Part shown: positions 50,301-58,935 of the stretch, one piece after another
Numbering within the stretch: position 1 is the stretch's first letter
How the letters are laid out: each line of letters starts with the position of its first letter
Assembly (NCBI GenBank): GCA_036971475.1
Contig: JBAIZL010000008.1
Location: 7,817,501 to 7,881,500 of the forward strand
Direction: 5' to 3'
Origin: Prosapia bicincta
Lineage: Eukaryota > Arthropoda > Insecta > Hemiptera > Cercopidae
DNA: 64,000 bases
Made by a program: the position numbers and the translations under genes
The notes under the pieces: generated by a model
Database searches by the model: none
What the model was told of the DNA's origin: nothing
What the model saw: the letters and a program-made list of their open reading frames with translations, nothing else

Positions 50301-50935
50301 TACCGATTCACCTAATAATTGCAATTTATAAAATGTACAATATTAATAATTATACTAATTTATAAAATACTTGCCATTTGACTGTATAGTTTGGTTTTTA
50401 CCACACGATGGACAGATTCTTCGCTGCGCAATTAACCTGTACATTAATAAAAACGTAATTATGCCTTCCTGGTTTAAATATTTTTCACATTTTGTTAAAC
50501 TATGAAGGGACTCCATGTTGCACCGAGAGTTGCAGAGCAAATGACTGTTTAGTGCAAGTCTAGTATTTCTGACAACGGATAGAGTTTATGGAATTTCCAA
50601 AATGAAAGTACCTAGAAGCATCTCGATGGGGGCTAACGCTTCATTACACAAAGGTTGACATTAGTGTTTTATTACCTGTGAAAGGGTCGTACAGTTTTAT
50701 TGTTTTCTGTAGAACCTTACTTGCCCCCATTCAGATACCGTCTACCCAAACAAGTTATGATGGATAAGAGTACACCAGTAGACTGGTAAGAATATATATT
50801 AGTCCCAGCCTTAAGTATGTAAATCATTTGATCAAACAAGTAATAAATAAAGTAGGTAAGAGAATATAAATAGCACTCACCGTTATTTATGATGAAGTAA
50901 AAGAAATTGATTAAAATCATACACACTCCCAATGT
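38131..50935 (-). CDS. multi-pass membrane protein, family not recognised (5' end missing)
   Basis: Six minus-strand exons join in one frame: 50881-50935, 48274-48291 (18 nt), 47456-47538, 42179-42285, 40198-40499 and 38131-38252, each with AG acceptor and GT donor (mostly gtaagt). They give 228 residues plus stop. Predicted layout: a hydrophobic helix (LGVCMILINFFYFIINN), a short loop, a second helix (VYIIVILLSALMLVSIGISL), a third (TIVLLHLLYWFVLCVISF), a roughly 100-residue polar loop with several Cys (YVCAGRLRC, AMLCYP, YKCLHD) and Asn-glycosylation sequons, and a long fourth hydrophobic segment ending in a 30-residue tail PPHFVTK. This topology resembles a tetraspanin, but no CCG motif is present, so I do not name it. 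No start codon was found upstream of 50935. Introns are full of TEs. Confidence 0.8.
38640..39310 (+). repeat. dispersed repeat family R1, copy interrupted by about 170 bp
   Basis: The head at 38660 (gtcaatttttacttaggtaa) is separated from the body at 38940-39300 by a segment containing tactataggcaagtataaca, itself like the PLE family III terminus at 45280. The body repeats the CAGCTG blocks and the R1/R2 tail. Confidence 0.72.
39480..40065 (+). pseudogene. PLE family I fragment with GIY-YIG remnant
   Basis: Homologous to 17800-18310: acattgggcaaacaggtcgc encodes the YIGQTGR region and gtcgaggaacatac the VEEH region, but frameshifts separate them. The tail ctgatgcagattgcc, gcgatcggaaac lies at 39984-40015. 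It lies about 130 bp beyond the donor of the 40198-40499 exon, within the last intron of the membrane-protein gene. Confidence 0.85.
40198..40499 (-). CDS. membrane-protein gene, exon with large Cys-containing loop
   Basis: Acceptor ttttgtttag, donor tgt|gtaagt. One base completes a Lys codon, then YVCAGRLRCAESLW to GAIVLFIAIL. Contains sequons NTTNLPN and NDT in the presumed extracellular loop. Confidence 0.85.
40577..41953 (+). mobile_element. Tigger-type element (family 2), longest copy
   Basis: Left end cagtaatacctcgacttta and right end the complement of cagtaataccccctacttac, TA on both flanks. It carries a sense transposase pseudogene. It is the same family as 36764-37973 but in opposite orientation. 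Confidence 0.9.
40618..41640 (+). pseudogene. Tigger transposase, DDE domain remnant
   Basis: The frame starts inside the catalytic domain (TGLFWKKML, then FKAAKD and a stop) and continues in 40728-41309: SENPRGLKNIAKASLPVIW, INYNASGHTP (family NAPGHP), IFLPPITNNLLQQMNQRVIK, FKAYYSRRSF, VLDALGIIGQSWNEI and GVWKK. These are the standard blocks of the DDE_1 (pogo/Tigger) domain. The N-terminal CENP-B DNA-binding domain is missing. Asp has become Tyr at the second catalytic block (expected LDNAPGH, here INYNASGH), so the domain is dead as well as truncated. Confidence 0.9.
41995..42060 (-). repeat. PLE-type tail motif (family VI)
   Basis: On the minus strand, cttgataagagcaccaaac, then tatttgctgaaacgttgc (42015-42047): box, imperfect stem, GAAACG. 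No coding part adjoins. Confidence 0.5.
42179..42285 (-). CDS. membrane-protein gene, third-helix exon
   Basis: Acceptor attttcag, donor ttaaa|gtaagt. Encodes ENSTLSRWTCTIVLLHLLYW and continues to GEDEHLK, with helix followed by an acidic turn. Confidence 0.85.
42371..43452 (+). mobile_element. piggyBac-type element remnant with TTAA ends
   Basis: Left end ttaacacattgactgc, right end the complement of ttaacacgttaattgc, beginning at TTAA on both sides. A plus-strand frame at 42815-43084 has PAPERSLKHRC, then CNRKGIVVKRSSVCHLCG and WQCVDS. Cys pairs in this spacing match the C-terminal cysteine-rich domain of piggyBac transposases. The DDD catalytic core is absent. Two copies of cccagatgtgcatg flank the coding part (42420, 43271). 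Confidence 0.8.
43453..44610. other. gene-free stretch
   Basis: AT-rich DNA between the piggyBac and Helitron remnants. ttaacccattgctgttc near 43553 may be another TTAA-type end. No coding sequence. Confidence 0.4.
44617..44925 (+). pseudogene. Helitron Pif1-helicase C-terminal remnant
   Basis: GLVNGVRPIVLDMF, then STDPNLPFQTKRNQFPLRLT and FSITISKAS correspond to the C-terminal helicase blocks (GLVNGARG, QFPLRLAFAMTINKSQG) of Pif1-like helicases carried by Helitrons. After a +1 frameshift at about 44850, NQLYVALIQVKSRDRIKI matches the following HGQLYVALSRV block. No Rep/HUH part was seen nearby and no CTRR hairpin end was identified. A cellular Pif1 relic is possible but less likely without introns or conservation. 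Confidence 0.75.
45258..45375. repeat. 74-bp palindrome of PLE family III termini
   Basis: cttacaaaaaaatgttttgc and its complement flank a centre at 45292/45293 with a 4-nt difference between arms. It is followed by tagtagctcacgcgaagatg, which is also found at 51724 beside the family III element. Confidence 0.8.
45376..45781. other. strand-biased pyrimidine-rich tract
   Basis: About 400 bp in which the plus strand is dominated by C and T, with recurring cacttaat, ctcccttaat and tctcactta pieces and almost no G. No period is regular enough to call a satellite and no gene is supported. Confidence 0.7.
45782..45850. repeat. three 23-bp tandem units
   Basis: ctccctcgagtcctgcatt.., ctccttcgagtcctagaac.. 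and ccctttcaagtcctgaaaa.., each 23 bp and ending in ttga. Confidence 0.85.
45851..46290. other. less AT-rich unassigned block
   Basis: Composition differs from its neighbours (many CTTGG and CCTC words). A 64-codon plus frame at 45858-46052 has no recognised domain. It may belong to an unidentified LTR or satellite-like element. Confidence 0.35.
46397..46620. repeat. inverted repeat of PLE family II termini
   Basis: attttaccttatgaagaggt at about 46412 is inverted at about 46574-46593. A shorter inner inverted pair (gattctacaatagtc type) is nested inside. It includes gacaatgatcaagtgaccaa, a diverged version of the family II tail. Confidence 0.8.
46691..46940. repeat. 125-bp direct tandem duplication
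   Basis: ttcaagataacagacaaggc at 46691 recurs at 46816. The two units appear identical through gttgtctattattttt. Confidence 0.95.
46975..47190. repeat. PLE family II terminal blocks in opposite orientations
   Basis: cataaagtcagtgcaacgga at 46985 and its inverted form near 47058-47085 flank a short AT run. The second continues into the same terminal block as 12044-12159 (ggcacctttcggtcatttga). Confidence 0.85.
47333..47397. repeat. (AT)n microsatellite
   Basis: About 65 bp of uninterrupted AT. Confidence 0.96.
47456..47538 (-). CDS. membrane-protein gene, second-helix exon
   Basis: Acceptor atgttacag, donor ttct|gtaagt. Encodes YVYIIVILLSALMLVSIGIS and FFTSYS. Confidence 0.83.
47577..48080 (+). 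pseudogene. PLE family I fragment, GIY-YIG endonuclease
   Basis: Starts inside the linker and keeps APGVYKLNCEECNKLYIGQT and SFKQRVEEH in one frame, so this copy has both the GVY and YIG halves. It ends with NTLE and a stop, then the tail ctgacgaagatcaccatcga, aaac (48010-48033). RT is absent. Confidence 0.9.
48274..48291 (-). CDS. membrane-protein gene, 18-nt microexon
   Basis: Acceptor tcactccaatag, exon gaagaagatctacttcag, donor gtaagt. It enters and leaves with one overhanging base, so it adds RRSTS-type polar residues between helices 1 and 2 and could be skipped without a frameshift. Confidence 0.7.
48474..48657. repeat. 92-bp direct tandem duplication
   Basis: aatcgtttataaaatagcaa recurs with offset 92; the copies differ by one A in caaaccaaac. 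Confidence 0.92.
48720..48905 (+). pseudogene. short PLE GIY-YIG fragment
   Basis: gctgtatatataggacaaac encodes the YIGQT core and agcagcttaaaaactaga the following SLKTR segment with the conserved Arg. Upstream frames are broken. Its relation to families I-III is unclear. Confidence 0.65.
48921..49150. repeat. inverted repeat of PLE family IV termini
   Basis: Arms 48921-48996 and 49052-49129 (attacacttttgctattact and complement) flank a 55-bp centre. The centre holds, on the minus strand, ctgaagaagtcgtaagacga (49009-49031): box, stem GTC/GAC, GAAA. The right arm is matched by 18780-18890. Confidence 0.85.
49160..50354. other. unassigned repeat-like stretch
   Basis: Includes agttatgatggataa and agtacaccagta at 49967-50000, repeated at 50754-50785, so a dispersed repeat is present. 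A broken plus-strand reading around 49540-49730 (HAKQVIDETKQRGFKSL) looks protein-derived but was not recognised. Confidence 0.4.
50355..50540 (-). pseudogene. Merlin transposase N-terminal fragment
   Basis: On the minus strand, TKCEKYLNQEGII then LIAQRRICPSCGKNQTI resembles the N-terminal zinc-binding segment of Merlin/ISXO2-type transposases (a long helix, then R-x-C-P-x-C-G). No DDE part or termini were found here. A chance match to another zinc ribbon is possible. Confidence 0.5.
50881..50935 (-). CDS. membrane-protein gene, first recognised exon
   Basis: Acceptor attatttcag, donor aacg|gtgagt. Only one of three frames is open; it reads TLGVCMILINFFYFIINN and leaves one base. Upstream exons must end in phase 0 and were not identified. 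Confidence 0.72.
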
Positions 50936-51234
50936 CTGAAATAATTTTTATAAAATAATTAATTAATTACCATGATAAAATGTGCAATTTTAAGAAATTA
51001 AAGTTTCTGATATTCTAAACATAGAACCCTAAGTAGAAAAACATAAAAAATTAAGATAAATAATAAAATTAAGATGCCTTCTTATAAAGAAAGTATGTTG
51101 CATAAGACTCAAAACCATAACTTGCACAAGATTGTTGAAAATAATAAATGGTATTTGCTAAAAACTTAGAACCATAAAAATTGCTGAAACATGTTTTTTT
51201 TTCATTTACACTTTTAAAATGTTTTAACTTGCTT

Positions 51235-51735
51235 ATAGTAGCACTTACTTTGCTTGTTGAGGACGGCCGTTTCGGGAGATGTGTCCCTTTGTCAACTCAG
51301 AGTGTAACTGATCTCAAGGTTTACGTAGGTTAGGGTGGGGGTGGGATATTTTGGTGGTGTGGGTGTATTTTGTGTGTATTAGGAGTTATGATGTCAAAAC
51401 GTGCGAGTGAGTTGTAACGTTATTGTGTATTGAGTATGTGTGTAGGGTGTAGTTTGAAGTGCCTGTATATTTCGTATTGTTCGGTTGTGTAGCGTTGGTT
51501 ATTTCTGTGTTGTTTATGAAGAATTTGTAGGTTAGATGCTATGTCTATGTAGTCATGCTTTGTGGAGTTGAGATGATCGGCGAAGTTTGATTGGTAGTTA
51601 TTGTTTTTTAGTGCTTTTATATGTTCTTGGTAACGTGTGTAGAATGACCTCCCTGTCTAGCCTATGTAAAAACTGGGGCATGAACTGCAAGTTAGTTTGT
51701 AAACTCCAGTGGTGTTGTAAATACTAGTAGCTCAC
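51235..51735 (-). pseudogene. Penelope-like element fragment (family III), GIY-YIG
   Basis: Minus-strand translation gives GVYKLTCSSCPSFYIG, a stop, then TGRSFYTRYQEH: a GIY-YIG domain with the C-x2-C insertion and conserved Arg. The tail (51268-51296, minus) is gttgacaaagggacacatct then cccgaaacg. It is joined to a cttatagtagcactta block like the palindrome at 45258. RT is missing. Confidence 0.85.
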
Positions 51736-51796
51736 ACGAAGATGGAATCAACAAATGTTTTGTTTATAATTTTCTACTTTTCCACTAGGATTTATA

Positions 51797-51997
51797 TTCT
51801 TATTTTGAGTATCATAATTACCTGCCGTTCCTATGGTAACTTTATTTGTTGATGCATTTCGGGGAACCCCCATCAGTCAGAACTTTTCAAGGACAGTTCA
51901 TAAAACATTCTGACTGATGGAGATCCTCCAAAATGTGTCAACGAATAATGTGACAATACTATGAATGGCAGGTAATTATGATACTCAAAATAAGAAT
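51797..51997. repeat. inverted repeat of PLE-type termini (family VII)
   Basis: ttattttgagtatcataatt and its complement (ends 51997) flank a spacer. Each arm carries the tail motif ctgatgg...cgaaatgc (51855-51877 minus; degraded at 51914-51933 plus). Confidence 0.7.
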
Positions 51998-51999
51998 AT

Positions 52000-53352
52000 A
52001 ATGTTCATTAAAAGGAAATACTTAGTGGCTTGGCTAGGTAGAAAGGATATCAGAAGAAAGCGCAGGATGCAAATTACTATTTGCAAGCCCTGGAAATGAG
52101 AGGAAGAGAAAAAGAAGACCACACTTTTGCTGAAAATGGGCAATTAAAAAATGATATGTAAAATATCTGTGGATTTCCATTTTGGAGGATACCCGAGTTC
52201 CTGTAGGGCCATGAAGTAAATAGATAGAATCGATTGTGATAAATAAACAGTAATTGAACAAAGTAGTAATAGATGAACCTAATTTTCAAAATATTATTTT
52301 GCCTGTCAACTACAACTAATAAAATAGGTTTTGTTTAGCAATACTTTTGAATCAATTAGTTCTAATTACTAAATTAAAATTCTGATGTTTATAACTAACA
52401 AATTAATTTTTGAGGTTAGAATGATAAATGTGATGATGTCCTGAACCAGAGAGATTTTTTTATCATTGTGACTCTCACCACTCTTCCCTCATTAACAAAC
52501 TAATATGTTTATTTTTGGCTTACCAGTAACTTTAGCAAGTTTCATTGTCTGTTTTTGTAGATGTAAAGACACTATTGAGTAGTCATAAATAGCCTACTAC
52601 AAAATAACCAGCTACAATAACATTTTCCATATTCTAAACTTTAAGGGAAGAGAAATTTGGCCTTAGCAAATGGAGTGCATTCAGGAAAACACAATGAATG
52701 TATAGCATTTGTAAATCTGGATAAAGCTATCAAGTATTTAAACTCAAAAGTAATTTGTTTTAGTAGCAATAGTTACTTTTCCATACTATAAACCATTCTG
52801 TAAGAAAAAACTCTTCATATTAACTATTAGTAAAAAATTGTTACTGATTTATTTTTAACAATTGTGTTTATAAATAAATATATATACATTTATAGGTCAC
52901 AATTTCTACATTACTATATTACTATTATTTGGATTATTATTAAGTACACTTTTAAATTTTAAAAAAAATTAATTTTAATTACAACTAACATTTAATTCTA
53001 ATCTCAATTTCATAACTTAATCTCATATTTCATAATTTAATCATTATTTTTAAATAAAAAAAGCTCACAAGATGTATAGCTGATAATATAACCAAACCGA
53101 CTTGCAATGACAATAATCCACAAAAAGAACCAATGGTAACCATTTTTTTAATAGTACAATTCTTTTAATAACTAATTCCAAAACGGAATTTACTGTAGGT
53201 ATATAGTAAATAAGTGTTGTTTTCTTTCCACTTCAAAAAAACCACATTGTAGATGCATCCCTTTAGTGTTTATTTATCTGCCTACTAAATCAAATTGTTA
53301 GACTGAGGTTCTTGTTTTCTTCATTGCCGTATTAGCGCTATATATATATATA
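52000..53352. other. gene-free stretch before the LTR element
   Basis: AT-rich. A minus-strand ATG with donor (acaatgaaacttgctaaagt, tactg|gtaagc at about 52516-52540) looks like a first exon but its phase does not fit the membrane-protein gene. The stretch ends in a (TA)n run that served as the insertion target. Confidence 0.4.
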
Positions 53353-53647
53353 AGTTATATAAACATTTTGTGTGAACATTTCATAATTAAATGCGTGCTA
53401 GGAAGATTCCTGCTTACGCAGCTTTAGTATTATATAGGTGTGAGAACAGAGCCCCGGCAGTGTGTAAGTCGCCTCTGTATCGCACAGACGTTTTCCACTC
53501 CGATTGAGTGCATATCAATTGTATTGTTTTATTAAGTAAAAATTTATGTAACAGTTTTCTAAATTAATTGTTTATTAAATTCAAAGGTTTGTTAAAAATA
53601 AAAAAATCATTTTTAAAAACCTTTCTTGCTTAATATAAAACGTAACT
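53353..53647 (+). repeat. 5' LTR
   Basis: Starts agttatataaacattttg, contains a TATA-like ttatataggtg near 53432, and ends cgtaact, its last T being shared with the primer-binding site. Confidence 0.95.
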
Positions 53648-53664
53648 GGCGCAGTCGGTAGGAC
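53647..53664 (+). other. primer-binding site, tRNA-Ser type
   Basis: tggcgcagtcggtaggac directly follows the LTR. TGG plus CGCAGTCGGTAGG is the complement of the 3' end of insect serine tRNAs (CCTACCGACTGCG-CCA), as used by 17.6/297-like elements. Confidence 0.85.
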
Positions 53665-54070
53665 ATCTCGGGAAAATTAATGAACATAATTTTTTTTCGA
53701 TTTCAATCTATTAACCGAGATACTGCAAACACGCGATTCGTTACAGAGTGCATATCTGTAACGACATCAAGAAAACGGTAGGACACCTCAAGGAAGTTAG
53801 TGAATATAACGTCCATCGGTTTTAACCGTTAATTGAGGAAACCTTAAGTAGAGTGAATATCTACAACCACTTAATAGAGCGCATATCTATTAAGAACACG
53901 CGCGAATATCGTGTAAGTGAAAAGTGAAAGTTGTTCAAATGAGCAAAGTATTTTGGATCAACTTGTAAGTAGATCTTAAGATATAGAATTAAGAAAAAGT
54001 AGAGTAAATACTTTTTAATTTTATATAATTGATTTTTAATTTTTATTATTTTGAAAAATAATATTAAATA

Positions 54071-55147
54071 ATGGCAACGCCAACATTAAAAAAGGAGTAT
54101 CTTGACATGATACCCGAGTATAGTGGAGAGCCCACTATGCTCCACAGATTTATCTCGATATGTGATAAGATAGTGAATAAGTTTTATGTAAGCGAAAATC
54201 CAGAGGATTTTCAAAATGAGTATCTGTTCTCCTCTATTCTTTCTAAATTAAAAGGCCAAGCACTGGAAATGGTTGTAAACTCTAACTCTTACAATTGGCA
54301 CGAAACTAGAAAAATATTATTAATTAGTTATTCAGACAAAAGGGATTGTTTCACATTAAACTTAGAGATGTCAGAATTAAAACAAGAAAGTAACGAATCA
54401 CCATTTCAATTCTATGAGAAAATTCAAAAGTTACTAAATTTACAAATTTCATTTTTTATGAATAAAGAGCCTCAAAGGCAGATGGCTAAAGACATTTTAA
54501 TAGAATACGTTCAGAAACTAGCTTTAAGAGTTCTCCTTAGGGGTTTGCATGAACCCATCGGGTCACTAATGCGTACCAAGAACCCTAACACTCTTAGTGA
54601 AGCACTTAATATGCTCACAAACGACTTCCAATTTAAAAATAATAAAATGTTTACTCAGCCAAGCAAACAACCAGTCTTTCAGAAAAGCCAAACTCATAAC
54701 GTAAGAAGACCAATACATACTGAATTTAAATACCACCAAATACCTAAACAACTTTATCAACACCCAAATCCTTCCTATAGACCACCAACTTTTGCTAATC
54801 AGGGTCAGCCTCAAAGGGGACAACCAAACAACAACACTACTAAACCTCAGTATCCTCAGCGAAATACGGGTTATCAACCTACCCCTATGAGTATTTCCAC
54901 CAGACAGACAGATAGGCCTTCTAGACAAACGAATTTGTATCAAATGACCGGACAAGGAGCCGAAAAAGACGATTACACTATGTACCAGACTAATGGACAA
55001 GAATCATTCGCTTTTGAAGAAGATCTCGGGAAAGAAGAGTACTTCGAAGAATCCCAAAATTTAACCGACAACTACGAAGAAGAGACCGCTAAAATCGATC
55101 AGGACGATTTTTTAGGACACACAAGCCTCGGAATCGATTTTCAATAA
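54071..55147 (+). CDS. gag: gag-like capsid protein of the LTR element
   Basis: A 358-residue frame starting at the first ATG after a 400-nt leader. The N-terminal two thirds are helix-rich and resemble retrotransposon Gag capsid domains (LKGQALEMV and YEKIQKLL regions). From about residue 215 it becomes basic and Gln/Asn/Pro-rich (nucleic-acid-binding-like), and the last 50 residues are acidic. There is no CCHC zinc knuckle, as in many errantivirus Gags. The stop codon overlaps the pol ATG by one base (taatg), and a U-UUU-UUA slippery heptamer lies 31 nt before the stop. Confidence 0.88.
   Translation: MATPTLKKEYLDMIPEYSGEPTMLHRFISICDKIVNKFYVSENPEDFQNEYLFSSILSKLKGQALEMVVNSNSYNWHETRKILLISYSDKRDCFTLNLEMSELKQESNESPFQFYEKIQKLLNLQISFFMNKEPQRQMAKDILIEYVQKLALRVLLRGLHEPIGSLMRTKNPNTLSEALNMLTNDFQFKNNKMFTQPSKQPVFQKSQTHNVRRPIHTEFKYHQIPKQLYQHPNPSYRPPTFANQGQPQRGQPNNNTTKPQYPQRNTGYQPTPMSISTRQTDRPSRQTNLYQMTGQGAEKDDYTMYQTNGQESFAFEEDLGKEEYFEESQNLTDNYEEETAKIDQDDFLGHTSLGIDFQ
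55108..55114 (+). promoter_or_regulatory. probable -1 ribosomal frameshift site (TTTTTTA)
   Basis: In the gag frame the bases read T TTT TTA, the canonical X-XXY-YYZ heptamer. The pol frame lies exactly -1 relative to gag and is open from 55093 onward, so slippage here would give a Gag-Pol fusion. No strong downstream stem was verified. Confidence 0.7.
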
Positions 55148-58100
55148 TGAATCTACAAAGCGAAAATAACGAGCTACCATTTATATACGACACAAACACC
55201 AAATCTAGAATATTAATTGACACAGGCAGTACTAGATCATTTATGCGAAAATCTTTAGGCTGGAAAAATTTTAAAACAAGCATTAAAAAAGAGCCGTTTG
55301 AAGTAATCACCGCACACGGCACTTCAAAAGAAAATTTTTGTTGCACCATACCTCTGTTGTCTAAAAAAGCAATTAAATTTTATTTATTTGACTTTCATCA
55401 GAATTTTGACCTATTACTAGGGCTAGACAATATAAAGGATTTAGGAATAAGCTTAGACTTTATAAATAATAAATTAATACTTTGTGATGAGGAAATCCCT
55501 ATTCAATATTTTAACACTGAAAAAGGAAGTTGTAATAAAACAGACAGCACGTCAATAAAGCAGGAACAATTTAGTTATGTTATACAAGCCCGCACTAGCC
55601 AAACAGTTAAATTAAAAATACAAAATATTCATAATGGAGAAGGTATTTTACCACACAAACAAGTGAACGGATTAGAAATTCCGCAGTGTATAGTTTCAGT
55701 GCATAAGGGTGAAGCCTATTGCCCTATTATAAACAATACGGAAGAAAATGTAAAATTAACAATAAGTAAACCATTAGAAGTAAAATCTTTAGAGGAATAT
55801 AATATTTTCAGACCTGATGCAATGCAAATGAACGCTAATTTCAATTTATTAGATTATAAACAAAAAAATTCGAGAAGAAAAAATTTAGATTTATCAAAAT
55901 TTAGAATGGAACATATGAACTCGGAAGAAAAATCCGCTATAACAAGTTTAATAAAAGATTATGCAGATTTATTCCATATTGAGGGAAACGATTTAACTTT
56001 TACCAACCAAATAAAACATGTTATTAGGACTACTGATGAAATTCCCGTATACTCCAGAAATTATAGATATCCAGAGATTTACAAGAACGAAATTAATAAA
56101 CAAACTGAGGACATGCTTGAACAAGGAATTATTAGACCTTCAAATTCTCCATGGAACTCTCCTGTCTGGATTGTACCCAAAAAACAAGACGCTTCTGGCA
56201 AAAGAAAATTTCGATTAGTAATAGATTTTAGAGGATTAAACAAGAAAACAATTGACGATAAATTTCCCTTGCCAAACATTACCGACATATTAGATAAATT
56301 AGGACGATCTCAGTATTTTACAACTTTAGATTTAGCCTCAGGATTTCACCAAGTAGAAATGGATAAAAATAGCATAGAAAAAACAGCGTTTTCAACAGAA
56401 ACGGGACACTATGAATTTTTAAGAATGCCTTTTGGACTAAAGAATAGCCCCCCTACATTTCAAAGAATTATGAATAACATTCTGAGAGGAGTCCAAAATG
56501 AAACATGTTTAGTTTATTTAGACGATATTATAATTTACTCCACTAGCCTCCAAGAGCATATACAAAGACTTAAAGAAGTATTCGACAGATTACGCAAAGC
56601 CAACTTTAAAGTACAGCTGGATAAAACAGAATTTTTAAGAAAAGAAGTAGCGTATCTAGGGCATGTTGTTACACCGGAAGGCGTAAAACCTAACCCAGCA
56701 AAGATTTTGGCAATCAAAAACTATCCAATACCCAAAACCACCAAACAAATTAAAGGATTTTTAGGACTAATAGGCTATTATCGAAAATTTATTAAAAACT
56801 TCGCCAAGATAACAAAACCCTTTACTAACTGTTTAAAGAAAAATGCAAAAATAAATATAGAAAATCCAGACTTCATTGAATGTTTTGAAACATGTAAAAA
56901 TATACTGACTAATGAGCCCCTTCTGCAATACCCAGATTTTGAAAAGGAGTTTACTCTAACAACAGACGCTAGTAATTTTGCACTAGGAGCAATTTTAAGC
57001 CAGGACAATAATGGGAAGGACCTTCCTATAGCGTATGCCAGCAGAACTTTAAATGACAGCGAAACTAATTACTCCGCGATTGAAAAGGAATTACTAGCAA
57101 TCGTATGGGCCACTAAACACTTTAGGCCTTATTTATTTGGAAGAAAGTTTAAAATTTATACAGACCATAAACCTTTACAATGGTTATTTTCAGTTAAAGA
57201 ACCAAATTCCAAGCTTTTAAGATGGAGATTAAAATTAGAGGAATATGATTATGACATAAGATACAAAAAGGGCAAATTAAACCAAAACGCCGATGCCTTG
57301 TCTAGAATACAATTGAACATTACTAATAAAAGGTCAACAAACACCCAACACACTGTAGAACCAGACCTTGATTTATCTCCAGCTGGATTAATCCAACGTT
57401 TCTTCCCGGAATTAAATGAAGATAACGAGTCTATGGTCGTACAACTCGACGCAACAGATAATGCCAACTTAGAGTACGATCAAGAAAGTGACAGTCAAAC
57501 CGTGCATTCCAACTTCGAAGGGAACACCCAAATTGAAATACCAATTTCCGACGAACCTGTAAACTTTGGGAGAAATCAAATATTTTTGTCACTAGTAAAA
57601 TACGAACCAAAGAAAGTAAAAATTATAAAACTATTCGGAACTTCAAAAATTCGTTTAATGGTCGAAATATCAGAAAATAACTTTAAAGAAGACATAGTTA
57701 ACTTTGTAAAATCATATTTGGTACCCAAAATAAAATATAATCTATATTTTGAAGACGATTTTTACGAGAAATTTGCATCATGCGTAGCCAAAAATTTCAA
57801 ACAAACTGAACTAAATTTGGTTAAGTGCAATAACAAACTCTTAGACCTAACTTCGGAAGAAGATACCTTAGAAACGATAAGTAATTATCATGTCAGCAAA
57901 ACCAATCACCGAGGGATACAAGAAACATACGAACAAATTAAGCGAAGATATTATTGGCCTAATTTAAAATCACTAATCCAAAATTTCATAAATCAGTGTG
58001 ACATATGTCAAAGAACCAAATATGACAGAATGCCCTTACAATTAGAGATGAACTTGACGCCTACAGCTTCAAGGCCTTTCCAGATAATTCACATCGACAC

Positions 58101-58935
58101 TATCTCTTTAGAAAAGAATGCGTTTATCAGCATTGTCGACAGTTTCACAAAGTATGCTCAAGCTTATCGCTTGGGAAGCTCTCAAGCTACAGAGATAGCA
58201 GACAAGCTATTAGATTAGTTTGCGCAGTTCTGCTTACCAACAGTTATTATCTCAGACAATGGAACGGAGTTTAATAACAGGATTGTGAAGGAGATATTAG
58301 ACCTGCATAAAATCAAAATCCATTTTATCAGTACACAAAACCCCCAATCAAACGGATTATGTGAAAGATTTCATTCCACCTTAATAGAACACATAAGGCT
58401 GTTAAATAATCAAATCGAATTTAAAAAAGACAGTATAATTAAGAAAGTAAAATATGCTATAATTGCCTATAACAATAGCATTCATTCAGTCACAAAATTA
58501 ACGCCGTGCGAAGTCTTATTTGGACACATAAATTCAAACTCTTTATTAGATATAGATTTAGAAAAACAAATTGTAAATGACTACGTTTTAAACCATAAAG
58601 AAAAGACAAAAATACTTTATGAAAACATTAGGGATAGCAATCAAAGAATTAAAGAAAAAGTTTTAGAAAAAAGGAATGTAAACAAAGAACCACTTCCAGA
58701 AATACCATCTGAAGTTTATATAAAATCAGTTCAGAAGCAAAGCAAAACTAAAAACAGATATAGCAAGGAAGAAATAGCTTCGATAGATAAAGAAAGAAAA
58801 ACTGGAAAAATAAAGCCTAGACATCATAACACAAAAGACAAAATACATTTGTCGAAAATTAAAAGGCCTAAGAAGATAAAAAATGTAATTAATGACCAAA
58901 ATCCTTCTTGTTCATATTCCACACAATCAAATTAA
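55147..58935 (+). pseudogene. pol: pol of the LTR element, interrupted by one TAG in integrase
   Basis: In order: protease with IDTGS (about residue 25), RT with FRLVIDFRGLN, TLDLASGFHQ and YLDDIIIYS (residues 457-465), RNase H with TDAS (Asp 607) and YSAIEKELLA, a linker, and integrase with an HHCC zinc domain (HVSKTNH...CDICQ) and core IHIDT. At codon 1024 (58216-58218) a TAG interrupts the core. The same frame then continues with SDNGTEF and the Glu-containing NPQSNGLCERF, so all three D-D-E positions exist but are split. The C-terminal region is Lys-rich. Polyprotein processing by the protease is expected for the family. Unless the TAG is read through, integrase is truncated and this copy is non-autonomous. 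Confidence 0.92.

Noticed and set aside
52516..52540. first exon of the membrane-protein gene
   Set aside because: It has ATG and a good gtaagc donor but ends in phase 1, while the next exon at 50935 needs phase 0; joining them hits a stop.
54566..55000. 144-codon minus-strand frame
   Set aside because: It is the antisense shadow of gag.
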